19,002 nucleotides of DNA from Hyphomicrobiales bacterium (GCA_013002595.1 JABDJG010000414.1:1-19002); one strand, 5' to 3'. Shown: positions 1 to 7,915, counted from the stretch's first letter. Program-made: numbers and translations. The notes: generated from the sequence alone by a model not told the origin.

Positions 1-1
1 G

Positions 2-616
2 TGGTGCGCAGTCATTGCCTGTCCGCTTATGACGGCAACGATCTTTGTGGTCGGCGGCAATGCTGAAGGATTTCAGGCACAGGTCAGAGCCGCACTCGAT
101 GCGATGATGGCGCAATTGTCGAGCGGCATCGCGGCCGAAGATCTCGCCAATTTCCAAAAGGCCATTGACGTGTTTGCAAGACTTGCAGCGCCGCTGGCCG
201 CTGCAATTTGGCTGTTGGCGACGCTTTTGAACCTTTGGATCGCCTCGGCGGTTCTCAAAGCGTCCAACCGTTCACCGCGGCCGTGGGCTCCATTTGCAAG
301 CTATTCCCTGCCAAAGTCAGCCGGGTTAATTCTGGCCGGTACGATGCTTGCCGCGTTGCTGCCAGGCACCCTGGGGCTCATTGCGATGATCGGGCTGATG
401 CTGATGACAACCGTCTTCACGGTCATCGGTCTGGCAACGCTGCACGGTCTGACCATCGGCAATCCGATGCGGTCTTTCATTCTGACGTCGGCCTATCTGG
501 CGCTGTTCGTCCTCAGCTGGGTGATGATGGTGCCGCTGATCATCCTGGCGCTGGCCGACATGCAATTCAATCTGCGGGCACGCAAACGCTCAGCGGCGCC
601 GACGCAGGACGATTAA
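2..616 (+). CDS. DUF2232 family membrane protein, C-terminal part (5' end cut by window)
   Basis: The reading frame is open to the left edge of the window and ends at a TAA, so only about the last 204 residues are present. The visible part carries several strongly hydrophobic segments. Counting from the internal methionine at position 29, they lie at about residues 50-75, 97-140 and 150-176. They are followed by a short basic, then polar tail. This pattern, and its place 42 bases before rplI, fits the DUF2232 multipass inner-membrane protein that sits between rpsR and rplI in alphaproteobacterial ribosomal protein operons. The family's role is not established. The assignment rests on context and hydropathy rather than a catalytic motif; the operon start (rpsF, rpsR) would be upstream of the window. 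Confidence 0.72.
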   Translation, partial: WCAVIACPLMTATIFVVGGNAEGFQAQVRAALDAMMAQLSSGIAAEDLANFQKAIDVFARLAAPLAAAIWLLATLLNLWIASAVLKASNRSPRPWAPFASYSLPKSAGLILAGTMLAALLPGTLGLIAMIGLMLMTTVFTVIGLATLHGLTIGNPMRSFILTSAYLALFVLSWVMMVPLIILALADMQFNLRARKRSAAPTQDD

Positions 617-658
617 ATTCCCCTGTCAATCAACGCAATTACCAAAAGGAGAAACATC

Positions 659-1288
659 ATGGACGTCATCTTACTCGAGAGGGTCGAAAAACTCGGCGCG
701 CTTGGCGACACCGTCAAGGTCAAGGACGGGTATGCCCGCAATTACCTGCTGCCGACCGGCCGCGCGCTTCGGGCCAATGCTGCCAACCGGGAGAAGTTCG
801 AGGCCGACCGCGCCGCCATCGAAGCCAAAAATGCTGAACGGCGTGAAGCGGCGTCTACCGATTCAGAAAAACTCGACGGCCAGAGCTACATCGTGATCCG
901 TCAGGCTGGTGAAAGTGGGCAGCTGTACGGCTCTGTTTCAACCCGCGACATTGCGGCTGCAGCATCTGAAAACGGCATTGCCGTCGATCGCAATCAGGTG
1001 TTGCTTGAAGCGCCGATCAAGACCATCGGTCTTTACACTGTGCGCGTTGCCCTGCATCCCGAAGTGTCGGTCGAGGTAACGGTCAACGTTGCCCGCACCG
1101 AAGATGAAGCCGAAGCCCAGGCACGCGGTGAGGATCTGACCGGTTCCCAATCGGACCGCGAAGAGGCCCGCATGGCAGCTGAAGAGCTGTTTGCCGAGGA
1201 AGAAGCCGACGGCGAGGATGACAATGCTGAGGCAGAAGCTGCAGGCGACACTGAAGAAGAAGGCCCGCAAGAGGCTACCGAAAAATAG
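659..1288 (+). CDS. rplI: 50S ribosomal protein L9
   Basis: Component of the large ribosomal subunit that binds 23S rRNA near the L1 stalk. The N-terminal L9 signature is clear at residues 13-36, including GDTVKVKDGYARNYLLP. A connecting helix follows (about 40-67) and then the C-terminal L9 domain (about 68-147). The protein has 209 residues, longer than the roughly 150 of E. coli L9. The extra piece is a tail from about residue 147 in which about 26 of 63 residues are Asp or Glu. Such acidic extensions are, as I recall, usual in alphaproteobacterial L9. An AAGGAG ribosome binding site at 646-651 lies 7 bases before the ATG. It is last in its ribosomal operon; a large palindrome follows 45 bases after the stop. 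Confidence 0.97.
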   Translation: MDVILLERVEKLGALGDTVKVKDGYARNYLLPTGRALRANAANREKFEADRAAIEAKNAERREAASTDSEKLDGQSYIVIRQAGESGQLYGSVSTRDIAAAASENGIAVDRNQVLLEAPIKTIGLYTVRVALHPEVSVEVTVNVARTEDEAEAQARGEDLTGSQSDREEARMAAEELFAEEEADGEDDNAEAEAAGDTEEEGPQEATEK

Positions 1289-1332
1289 GCGGCCCGCCTA
1301 TCCGTAGTTGCATTTGTCATGGCTGCAGCATA

Positions 1333-1380
1333 GATCAGGATCGTTTTTGATTGAAACAATCAAAAACGATAAACCTGATC
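1333..1380. repeat. Long palindrome after rplI, possible terminator
   Basis: An inner perfect 14-bp inverted repeat (1340-1353 with 1357-1370, arm ATCGTTTTTGATTG) encloses a 3-base AAA loop. It is extended by an outer 7-bp arm pair GATCAGG/CCTGATC (1333-1339 with 1374-1380), separated from the inner arm by an AAA bulge on the right side. The folded RNA would be very stable. No long T run follows on either strand, so a classic intrinsic terminator is uncertain, but the position just after rplI suits a transcription stop or mRNA 3'-end protection. It resembles the second palindrome 28 bases downstream. Confidence 0.8.
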
Positions 1381-1397
1381 GATTTCAATACTTTAGA

Positions 1398-1443
1398 GGG
1401 CGATTCACGTTTGAGATTGATTCAATCTAAAACGATCGCGCTT
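1398..1443. repeat. Second palindrome in rplI-cfa gap, Rhizobiales-type intergenic repeat
   Basis: Arms CGTTTGAGATTGA (1408-1420) and TCAATCTAAAACG (1422-1434) pair with one mismatch around a single T. Outside them, AGAGGGCGAT and ATCGCGCTTT continue the symmetry imperfectly, 8 of 10 bases. The core shares the CGTTT...ATTG/CAAT...AAACG design with the palindrome at 1333-1380. From memory, close relatives of this sequence recur between genes in Hyphomicrobiales genomes; that recollection was not checked here. Confidence 0.65.
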
Positions 1444-1500
1444 TAGCGTTGCAGCCATTTTTTCAGCGAGACGTGGCAATTGCGCCAGATCAAGGACGTA

Positions 1501-1529
1501 TTGTCGTCAAACATGTCATTAAGTATAAT
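1501..1529 (+). promoter_or_regulatory. Sigma-70-type promoter for cfa
   Basis: TTGTCG (1501-1506, 4 of 6 to TTGACA) and a perfect TATAAT (1524-1529) are separated by exactly 17 bases. Transcription would start near 1536, leaving a leader of about 80 bases before the cfa ATG at 1618. It would make cfa independent of the ribosomal protein operon, which seems to end at the palindromes just upstream. The remaining part of the 1289-1617 gap shows no credible gene. Confidence 0.6.
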
Positions 1530-1617
1530 TGTTCTGACGGCAATTATTGCCGCGGTCCACAAAGAGCTGGAACGCTGAGCAGATAAAGAAAAGCGTTCCG
1601 CAAGGAGTGGTGCGCTG

Positions 1618-2874
1618 ATGCTGTATTTGTTCAGAAAGATGATGCGGTCGATCTTCAGGACCGGCCAACTCAAGGTGATCGAGCCTGACGGCAAGGCCTG
1701 CGACTATGGTGACGGTACCGGCAAGGCTGTTGTTGTCAGGATCAAAGACCGCCGGACAATCCTTAAACTGCTGGTCCATTCGGATCTTTATCTCGGCGAG
1801 GCCTATGTCGATGGCACGCTGACGATGGAACAGGGTTCGATTTACGACCTCCTGGCGCTGGCAACCGATAATCTTGCGAAAAACGATCCGATCGCTGCCC
1901 TGGAGGCGTTGCGTAAACTGCGCATTGTGGTGCGCCGGCTGGAGGAATATAACCCGGTAGGCCGGGCCAGCAAGAATGTGGCGCATCATTATGATTTGTC
2001 CGGTGAGCTGTACGATCTGTTTCTTGACCGGGACCGGCAATATTCATGCGCCTACTTCGAGGTGCCCGGCCTGTCACTGGGTGAGGCGCAACTGGCCAAG
2101 AAACGTCATTTGGCGGCCAAGCTCGACATACACCCGGGCATGCGGGTGCTCGATATAGGTTCGGGCTGGGGCGGCATGGGGCTTTATCTGGCCGAAGTGT
2201 GCGGCGCCGATGTCACCGGGGTCACCCTGTCACAGGAGCAGCACAAGCTGTCGAATGCGCGCGCGCATCAGCGCGGCATCGAAGACAAGGTCAGGTTCGA
2301 GTTGCTCGATTACCGCCGGTTGGACGACCAGTTCGACCGGATCATCTCGGTGGGCATGTTCGAGCATGTCGGCATCGGTCACTACGGCGAATTTTTCGAC
2401 CATGTGCACGCCCTGCTGAAACCGGATGGTGTTGCGTGCCTGCATTCGATCTCACGGGCCAATGGCCCCTCCCCGACCAGCGCCTGGATCAGAAAATATA
2501 TCTTCCCCGGCGGATCGATGCCGGCGCTGTCGGAAGTCTTGCCGCATATCGAGCGCAGCGGGCTTTATGTCACCGATGTTGAAATTCTCAGAATGCACTA
2601 TGCCGAGACCTTGCGGCACTGGCGCCGTCGGTTCGCCGACCATCGCGACAAGGCCAGGGAAATCTACGACGAACGGTTCTGCCGCATGTGGGAGTTCTAC
2701 CTGGCCGGCTCGGAATGCAGCTTCCGATTCGACTTCCTCAACAATTTCCAGATTCAGATGACCCGCAACCGGGATGTGCTGCCGCTAACGCGCAATTATA
2801 TCTCTCGCGAAGAGGAACGCTTGCGCCGGATTGACAGCAAACGCCGGCAACTGGCGTCGGTACGAAGCCGTTGA
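1618..2874 (+). CDS. cfa: Cyclopropane-fatty-acyl-phospholipid synthase family methyltransferase
   Basis: SAM-dependent enzyme of the CFA synthase/mycolic acid methyltransferase family, which adds a methylene bridge to double bonds of phospholipid acyl chains at the inner membrane. Residues 1-110 form the N-terminal lipid-binding region. The catalytic part starts at NVAHHYDLSGELYDLFLD (120-137), continues with YSCAYF (142-147) and the SAM-binding motif VLDIGSGWGG (167-176), then MFEHVG (247-252) and RKYIFPGGSMP (292-302), all typical of the family. At 418 residues it has the usual length. AAGGAG at 1602-1607 lies 10 bases before the ATG. It stands alone between rplI and dnaB with its own promoter. 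The family has relatives with other acyl-chain methylation products, so the exact lipid modified is not certain. Confidence 0.9.
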   Translation: MLYLFRKMMRSIFRTGQLKVIEPDGKACDYGDGTGKAVVVRIKDRRTILKLLVHSDLYLGEAYVDGTLTMEQGSIYDLLALATDNLAKNDPIAALEALRKLRIVVRRLEEYNPVGRASKNVAHHYDLSGELYDLFLDRDRQYSCAYFEVPGLSLGEAQLAKKRHLAAKLDIHPGMRVLDIGSGWGGMGLYLAEVCGADVTGVTLSQEQHKLSNARAHQRGIEDKVRFELLDYRRLDDQFDRIISVGMFEHVGIGHYGEFFDHVHALLKPDGVACLHSISRANGPSPTSAWIRKYIFPGGSMPALSEVLPHIERSGLYVTDVEILRMHYAETLRHWRRRFADHRDKAREIYDERFCRMWEFYLAGSECSFRFDFLNNFQIQMTRNRDVLPLTRNYISREEERLRRIDSKRRQLASVRSR

Positions 2875-3068
2875 ATCTCACCGAATCAATGTAATATCAA
2901 TTAGTTGGCTGATTTGAACGGCTGCCAGCATTTTGATTTGTGAAAATCAAGGGTTTTCGCAGTGATTCTGCCGTTTTTTCGCAAGTTTGTGAAATAGTGC
3001 GGATAGCTGGTGGATTGTCGGTGGACCACCTCGCCAGCCTCGAATTGTTGCGCTATCAACGGTGAGAC

Positions 3069-4577
3069 ATGGAAACGGCAATCGACATCAGGTCCCACCC
3101 TCAGGGTGAGGACGCGGAAGCTGCCGCCGAATATCGGCAGCAGCCGCATAACCTTGAGGCCGAACAGGCACTCCTGGGCGCTATTTTGATCAACAATGAG
3201 GCTTGCGACCGGGTGACGGGCTTCCTGTTGCCTGAACATTTCTTTGAAGGCGTGCACGCGCGTATCTATGAGTCGGCTTCGACATTGATCCGGGCCGGCA
3301 AGCTGGCCTCGCCAGTGACCCTCAAATCGTTCTTTGAGAATGACGAGACGCTGAATGACATCGGCGGGCCGGTCTACCTGGCAAGGCTGGCGGCAGCGGC
3401 AACCACGATCATCAACGCCGAAGAATACGGCCGGGCCATCTATGAACTGGCGCAGCGCCGGCGGTTGATCGGCATCGGTGGCGATATCGTCAATGATGCG
3501 TTCGACACGCCAGTCGAGCGAAGCGCCCGGGACCTGATCGAGACTGCCGAGCAATCGTTGTACGAGATTGCCGAGACCGGCCGCTATGGCCAGGGGTTCC
3601 AGCCTTTCGGCACTGCGCTGACCGAGGCCATCGATATGGCGGCGGCGGCCTATCAGCGTGATGGCGGTCTGTCGGGTATCTCATCGGGCCTGAAAGACAT
3701 TGACGAAAAGATGGGCGGCCTGCAGGCATCCGACCTGATCATCCTTGCCGCCCGGCCCGCCATGGGCAAGACGACGCTGGCCACCAACATTGCCTATAAC
3801 GTCGCCAAGGCCTATGAGCCCGAGCACAACCCTGACGGAACCATGAAAGTGCTGAACGGCGGCATCGTTGCGTTCTTCTCGCTGGAAATGTCATCGGAGC
3901 AATTGGCGACCCGCATCATCTCCGAGCAATCCGGCATTTCGTCCGAGTTCATCCGGCGCGGCAAGATCGATGAGGGCGAGTTTCACCGGCTGGTCGAGGT
4001 CAGTCAGGAGCTGCAGTCGCTGCCGCTCTATATCGATGCGACCGGCGGCCTGACCATTTCTCAGCTTGCCGCCCGGGCGCGCCGGCTGAAGCGCCAGCGC
4101 GGACTTGGCCTCATGGTCGTGGACTACATTCAGCTGCTGTCCGGTTCGGCGCGGCGCGCCTCTGATAGCCGTGTTCAGGAGATTACTGAAATAACGACCG
4201 GGCTCAAAGCACTCGCCAAGGAGCTCAACGTGCCGATCCTGGCGTTGTCGCAGCTGTCGCGCCAGGTTGAGAACCGCGAAGACAAGCGGCCACAATTGGC
4301 GGACCTGCGTGAATCCGGCTCAATCGAACAGGATGCCGATGTTGTCATGTTCATCTATCGTGAAGAGTATTACCTTGGACGCCAGGAACCGCGCCCTGGC
4401 ACACCGGAACATTTCGAGTGGCAGGAACAGATGGAACGGGCGACCGGCATCACCGATATCATCATCGGCAAACAACGCCATGGTCCGACCGGCACAATTC
4501 AGCTGCAGTTCGACGCGAATTTGACAAGATTTGGGAATCTTATCGCTGATGACCATTTGCCGGAGCGATTCGAGTGA
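3069..4577 (+). CDS. dnaB: Replicative DNA helicase DnaB
   Basis: Hexameric helicase that unwinds DNA at the replication fork with ATP. The N-terminal domain (about 25-130) begins at HNLEAEQALLGAIL. The RecA-like core has Walker A ARPAMGKTT (228-236), FFSLEMSSEQLATR (269-282), Walker B VVDYIQLL (350-357), ALSQLSR (392-398), DLRESGSIEQDAD (412-424) and GKQRHGPTG (467-475). There is an inserted loop after the Walker A helix (about 249-264) and another at about 436-458, which I recall as usual in alphaproteobacterial DnaB. An in-frame stop at 3063-3065 fixes the ATG as the first possible start; the Shine-Dalgarno sequence is poor. The 194-base gap upstream has only a weak AT-rich stem (2933-2950) and no clear promoter. 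Confidence 0.97.
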   Translation: METAIDIRSHPQGEDAEAAAEYRQQPHNLEAEQALLGAILINNEACDRVTGFLLPEHFFEGVHARIYESASTLIRAGKLASPVTLKSFFENDETLNDIGGPVYLARLAAAATTIINAEEYGRAIYELAQRRRLIGIGGDIVNDAFDTPVERSARDLIETAEQSLYEIAETGRYGQGFQPFGTALTEAIDMAAAAYQRDGGLSGISSGLKDIDEKMGGLQASDLIILAARPAMGKTTLATNIAYNVAKAYEPEHNPDGTMKVLNGGIVAFFSLEMSSEQLATRIISEQSGISSEFIRRGKIDEGEFHRLVEVSQELQSLPLYIDATGGLTISQLAARARRLKRQRGLGLMVVDYIQLLSGSARRASDSRVQEITEITTGLKALAKELNVPILALSQLSRQVENREDKRPQLADLRESGSIEQDADVVMFIYREEYYLGRQEPRPGTPEHFEWQEQMERATGITDIIIGKQRHGPTGTIQLQFDANLTRFGNLIADDHLPERFE

Positions 4578-4640
4578 TCAACCATCGGGGGTTGCCTTAA
4601 ATCGGTCCAGACCCTAGTTCGCGCCTTTTGGAATTGCAGG

Positions 4641-4655
4641 TTCGGGAAACCCGAA
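4641..4655 (+). other. Short hairpin between dnaB and alr
   Basis: TTCGGG and CCCGAA form a perfect 6-bp stem around an AAA loop in the 112-base gap. No T run follows, so it is not a normal terminator. It may affect mRNA stability or be chance. Confidence 0.3.
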
Positions 4656-4689
4656 GGGCTTACATACATCGCCATCACAGGGAGAGGAT

Positions 4690-5847
4690 GTGACGGACGA
4701 TCCAATTGTATTCAGCCCGGCGCCGGGGGCGCCGGAGTTGGCAGCCGCGACACTCAACATCGATTTAAAAGTGTTGCAGGACAACTGGCGTCAGCTGGCG
4801 GCGCAATGCGGCGTGGCGCGCTGCAGCGCAACCGTCAAAGGCGATGCCTATGGACTTGGCATCGAACCCGTTGTCCGCGCGTTGACAGCGGCCGGATGCG
4901 CAACCTTCTTCGTTGCCCTGCCGCATGAAGGTGTGGTGGTGCGGGCAATCGCACCGGATTGCACGGTATTTGTTCTCGATGGATTGTTGAGCGGTTCGGC
5001 GGCTTATTATGCCGAGAACAATCTGATCCCGGTTCTGACCTCTCTAGATGAAATTGAAGAATGGACAAGCTATTGTGCGAGCAGCCAGCAGCGGCTCGCA
5101 GGCGCTTTGCATATAGATACCGGCATCAACCGCCTGGGCCTGTCTGGCGCCGATGTCGAACATCTGGCCGGCGTTCCTCAGCTCTTTGAGGTCTTCGATC
5201 TGAAGCTTGTGATGAGCCATCTGACAAACGGCGACCAACCGGGCGCTGAGACCAATCCGGCTCAGCTGGCGTTGTTCAATCAGCTGCGGGCATTGCTGCC
5301 GGATGCGCCAGCCAGCATTGCCAATTCAGCCGGCATTTTTCTCGGCGATGAATTCATACTCGACATGGTGCGGCCGGGGGTCGGGCTTTACGGCGGCAAT
5401 CCATTCGCTTCGCGGCCAAATCCGATGGCGCCGGTGGTACACCTTTATGCGCCGATCCTGCAGGTGCGCGACGTTGCTCCGGGACAAACCGTCGGTTACG
5501 GTGGCGCCTGGCAAGCCGGACGGCCGTCGCGAATCGCCGTTCTTGGTGTCGGTTACCGCGATGGCTACCCTCGTTCGCTCAGTTATCCAGCCCATGACGG
5601 ACCAGCCCACGTCATGATCGGAGGGCATTATGCACCGGTCGTCGGCCGGGTCTCCATGGACATGATTACCGTTGATGTTACGGATATATCTACCGATTTT
5701 GCCCGCCGCGGCATCAGCGCGGAAATCATGGGCGATCATGTAACTGTTGACGACATCGCCCGTTGGGCCGATACAATCCCTTATGAAATTTTGACCCATT
5801 TGGGTTCTCGGTACGCTCGGCTATACTCACCGTTCGATTCTGAGTAG
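4690..5847 (+). CDS. alr: Alanine racemase
   Basis: PLP-dependent enzyme that interconverts L- and D-alanine, supplying D-Ala for peptidoglycan. The PLP lysine is K50 in SATVKGDAYGLG. The second catalytic base is Tyr289 in VGYRDGYPR. Also present are HIDTGINRLGL (141-151), MVRPGVGLYGGNP (226-238) and VGRVSMDMITVDVTD (318-332). At 385 residues the length is normal. The start is a GTG. An overlapping ATG at 4688 runs straight into TGA, and AGGGAGAGG at 4679-4687 is correctly placed for the GTG. Only 35 bases separate it from mlaE, so the two are probably co-transcribed. Confidence 0.95.
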   Translation: MTDDPIVFSPAPGAPELAAATLNIDLKVLQDNWRQLAAQCGVARCSATVKGDAYGLGIEPVVRALTAAGCATFFVALPHEGVVVRAIAPDCTVFVLDGLLSGSAAYYAENNLIPVLTSLDEIEEWTSYCASSQQRLAGALHIDTGINRLGLSGADVEHLAGVPQLFEVFDLKLVMSHLTNGDQPGAETNPAQLALFNQLRALLPDAPASIANSAGIFLGDEFILDMVRPGVGLYGGNPFASRPNPMAPVVHLYAPILQVRDVAPGQTVGYGGAWQAGRPSRIAVLGVGYRDGYPRSLSYPAHDGPAHVMIGGHYAPVVGRVSMDMITVDVTDISTDFARRGISAEIMGDHVTVDDIARWADTIPYEILTHLGSRYARLYSPFDSE

Positions 5848-5882
5848 CCCTCCCCCGCATCTGCCGGCTTGCATGGAGACTG

Positions 5883-6659
5883 ATGGTGAACTTTGTTGCG
5901 CAAATCGGCCGGGTGGTGCTGGCGTTTCTCGAAGAGATTGGGCGCCTGTCCCTGTTCACCAAGAATGCGATGTTTGCCGGCATGCTGCCACCATTCTATT
6001 TGCGGCAGGTCTTCGATCAGTTGGTGCGCATCGGCTATAATTCGCTGCCCGTCGTCGGGCTGACTGCGTTCTTCACCGGCGGCGTGCTGGCGCTGCAGAT
6101 TTATATCGGCGGCTCGCGGTTCAATGCGGAGTCGGTTGTGCCGTCGATCGTCTCGTTGGCAATAACCCGCGAGTTGGGCCCAGTGTTGGCAGGGTTGATG
6201 GTCGCCGGCCGGGTCGCTGCCGCGATCGCAGCCGAACTGGGCACCATGCGGGTGACCGAGCAGATCGATGCGTTGACGACGCTGTCGACCAATCCCTACC
6301 GCTACCTGGTCATGCCCCGGCTGATGGCTGCAGTCATCACTTTGCCGATCCTGGTGCTGATTGGCGACATCATCGGAGTGATGGGCAGTTACATTGTGGC
6401 CACAACATCGCTCGGGTTCAATTCCGGCGCCTTCATCCGCAACATGGTCGATTTTCTCGAGGTCCGCGATGTCGTATCGGGCCTGATAAAGGCTGGCGTA
6501 TTCGGGTTCATCATTGCGCTGATGGGCTGCTATCACGGCTTCAACAGCCGCGGCGGTGCACAAGGTGTCGGGCGCGCGACCACCAACGCAGTGGTGTCGG
6601 CGGCGATCCTCATCCTGGCTGCGAACTACGCGCTCACCAACATCCTGTTTTCCGAATGA
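5883..6659 (+). CDS. mlaE: MlaE family ABC transporter permease
   Basis: Inner-membrane permease of the Mla-type system that moves phospholipids between the inner and outer membranes. The 258-residue protein has the family length, an amphipathic N-terminus and about five hydrophobic segments. The conserved MlaE signature spans about residues 96-125, starting RELGPVLAGLMVAGR and continuing through AAELGTM to EQIDAL. GGAG at 5875-5878 lies 4 bases before the ATG. Its stop overlaps the mlaF start in ATGA, so translation of the two is coupled. No mlaD (MCE-domain) gene is next to it here, although Mla complexes need one. Confidence 0.92.
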   Translation: MVNFVAQIGRVVLAFLEEIGRLSLFTKNAMFAGMLPPFYLRQVFDQLVRIGYNSLPVVGLTAFFTGGVLALQIYIGGSRFNAESVVPSIVSLAITRELGPVLAGLMVAGRVAAAIAAELGTMRVTEQIDALTTLSTNPYRYLVMPRLMAAVITLPILVLIGDIIGVMGSYIVATTSLGFNSGAFIRNMVDFLEVRDVVSGLIKAGVFGFIIALMGCYHGFNSRGGAQGVGRATTNAVVSAAILILAANYALTNILFSE

Positions 6660-7444
6660 GCGCACAGATGGCTGAACAACCACATATCGAGCTTGAGGAC
6701 GTCCGCAAGAGCTTTGGGCCCAAGCATGTCCTCAACGGCATCAACCTTGCTGTCGACCGCGGCCATTCACTGGTGGTCATCGGCGGATCGGGCACCGGCA
6801 AGTCGGTGATGCTGAAATGCATCCTGGGTCTGCTGGAACCGGACTCTGGGTCGATTACCATCGGCGGCAAGTCGGAGGTCGCCCTGAAAGGCGCAGAACC
6901 TGATCAGCTAATGCGGCGCTTTGGCATGCTATTCCAGGGGGCGGCCCTGTTCGACAGTATACCGGTCTGGGAAAACGTCGCCTTCGGGTTGATCCAGGGC
7001 CAGAAGATGGAGCGCACCGAGGCCAGGGACATTGCCTTTGCCAAGCTCGGCCAGGTCGGGCTGACGGCCGAGGTCGGCGAACTGTATCCGGCCGAGTTGT
7101 CCGGCGGTATGCAAAAACGCGTTGGCCTGGCCCGGGCGATTGCCGCCGATCCGGAGATCATCTTTTTCGATGAACCAACCACCGGGCTCGACCCGATCAT
7201 GGCCGATGTGATCAACGATCTCATCGTCTCGTGCGTAAAACAGCTCGGCGCCACCACGGTCTCGATTACCCACGACATGGCATCTGCCCGCAAGATCGCC
7301 GATGACATTGCAATGATCTACAAGGGCGAGATCATCTGGCAGGGCGCTGCAGATACAATCGATGAATCAGACAACGATCACGTCGATCAGTTCATCCACG
7401 GCCGCGCCGACGGCCCGATCCAGATGGACGTGTTGCGGCCATAG
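6656..7444 (+). CDS. mlaF: MlaF family ABC transporter ATP-binding protein
   Basis: ATPase partner of MlaE. Visible motifs are Walker A GGSGTGKS (43-50), Q-loop MLFQGAALF (91-99), ABC signature LSGGMQKR (148-155), Walker B IIFFDEP (168-174) followed by TTGLDP, and the switch histidine H206 in SITHDMASA. The MQKR form of the signature and the GAALFDS stretch after the Q-loop are typical of MlaF rather than of importers. At 262 residues the length is normal. It overlaps mlaE by 4 bases; the TAG stop is followed 25 bases later by a small acidic orphan gene, not by mlaD. Confidence 0.93.
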   Translation: MSAQMAEQPHIELEDVRKSFGPKHVLNGINLAVDRGHSLVVIGGSGTGKSVMLKCILGLLEPDSGSITIGGKSEVALKGAEPDQLMRRFGMLFQGAALFDSIPVWENVAFGLIQGQKMERTEARDIAFAKLGQVGLTAEVGELYPAELSGGMQKRVGLARAIAADPEIIFFDEPTTGLDPIMADVINDLIVSCVKQLGATTVSITHDMASARKIADDIAMIYKGEIIWQGAADTIDESDNDHVDQFIHGRADGPIQMDVLRP

Positions 7445-7469
7445 GTTCGACCAGAGCCGAGAATCCCCC

Positions 7470-7796
7470 ATGGCAGACACCCAATTTTACGAGATTGTCG
7501 GCAGCTTCGAAGTTGGCTTCGCCGAAGGGCATGACAGCAAGGACGAACTCGCCGGGGCCTTCGTCTATTGTTTCTGCCGATCCGCTGATCTCCAAACAGC
7601 CACGAAACTGATGTTCGAAGCGCTTGCCGAAGACCATTACGAAATTAAGGACATCGAATTCATTTCGTTCTTTCACTCATTGGAATTCGATGCTGACGAC
7701 TACAGATACTTCGCCGAGATGTTTGACCAGCTAAACGGCGACCAAGTGGAGTACAGCGAATTCAATTCCTACTCGGCCGATGAAAGGTTGAACTGA
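7470..7796 (+). CDS. Small, very acidic protein of unknown function
   Basis: A 108-residue frame between mlaF and a terminator-like hairpin. I do not recognise the family. It has 25 Asp/Glu against 6 Lys/Arg and is rich in Phe and Tyr, especially in the second half (motifs FISFFHSLEFDADDYRYF and FDQLNGDQVEY). There is no signal peptide or membrane segment, and two Cys are spaced C-F-C at 34-36. A soluble, folded cytosolic protein is plausible. The frame stays open upstream into mlaF, but the ATG at 7470 gives a sensible start; the ribosome binding site is weak. Position suggests co-transcription with alr-mlaEF. Confidence 0.7.
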   Translation: MADTQFYEIVGSFEVGFAEGHDSKDELAGAFVYCFCRSADLQTATKLMFEALAEDHYEIKDIEFISFFHSLEFDADDYRYFAEMFDQLNGDQVEYSEFNSYSADERLN

Positions 7797-7820
7797 CTTG
7801 CTGCGCCAGATGTACCTGTT

Positions 7821-7871
7821 GAGGCCCGGAAAGTGGTTTCACGGCCCTCGACATTGTTCTCTTTTTGTTCT
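7821..7871 (+). terminator. Terminator-like hairpin after the alr-mlaEF cluster
   Basis: GAGGCCCGGAAA (7821-7832) pairs with TTTCACGGCCCTC (7837-7849) around a GTGG loop, with one C-C mismatch and one bulged A. A T-rich stretch (7855-7871, including TTTTT) follows after about 5 bases. This would end the transcript coming through mlaF and the small acidic gene before radA. Confidence 0.55.
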
Positions 7872-7890
7872 ACACAACGAATCCACTCAC

Positions 7891-7915
7891 CGTCATCCCG
7901 GATTTAGCCGGAATG
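7891..7915. repeat. Fragment of a GTCATCCCGG-type dispersed repeat
   Basis: CATCCCGG (7894-7901) and CCGGAATG (7908-7915) pair in 7 of 8 positions around ATTTAG, preceded by CGT. From memory, short palindromes beginning GTCATCCCGG are common between genes in alphaproteobacteria. This copy lies about 40 bases before the radA start and could be part of its leader. Confidence 0.4.

Noticed and set aside
2933..2950. AT-rich stem TTGATTT/AAATCAA after cfa as a terminator
   Set aside because: The stem is short and weak, and only four T's follow after GGG. The TTTGTGAAA it touches recurs at 2986-2994, but two copies of 9 bases do not make an identifiable site.
3490..3554. Replication origin or DnaA boxes near dnaB
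   Set aside because: No cluster of TTATCCACA-like boxes or AT-rich unwinding region was seen near dnaB; presence of dnaB alone does not imply an origin.
4578..4689. Possible riboswitch or attenuator before alr
   Set aside because: Only one 6-bp hairpin without a T run or an alternative pairing partner is visible; not enough for a regulatory RNA.
5781..6683. Open - strand frame of about 300 codons opposite mlaE
   Set aside because: The + strand encodes a clear MlaE with family motifs and coupled start/stop signals. The antisense product is rich in His, Gln, Asp and Arg, without domains, as expected from the complement of a high-GC gene.
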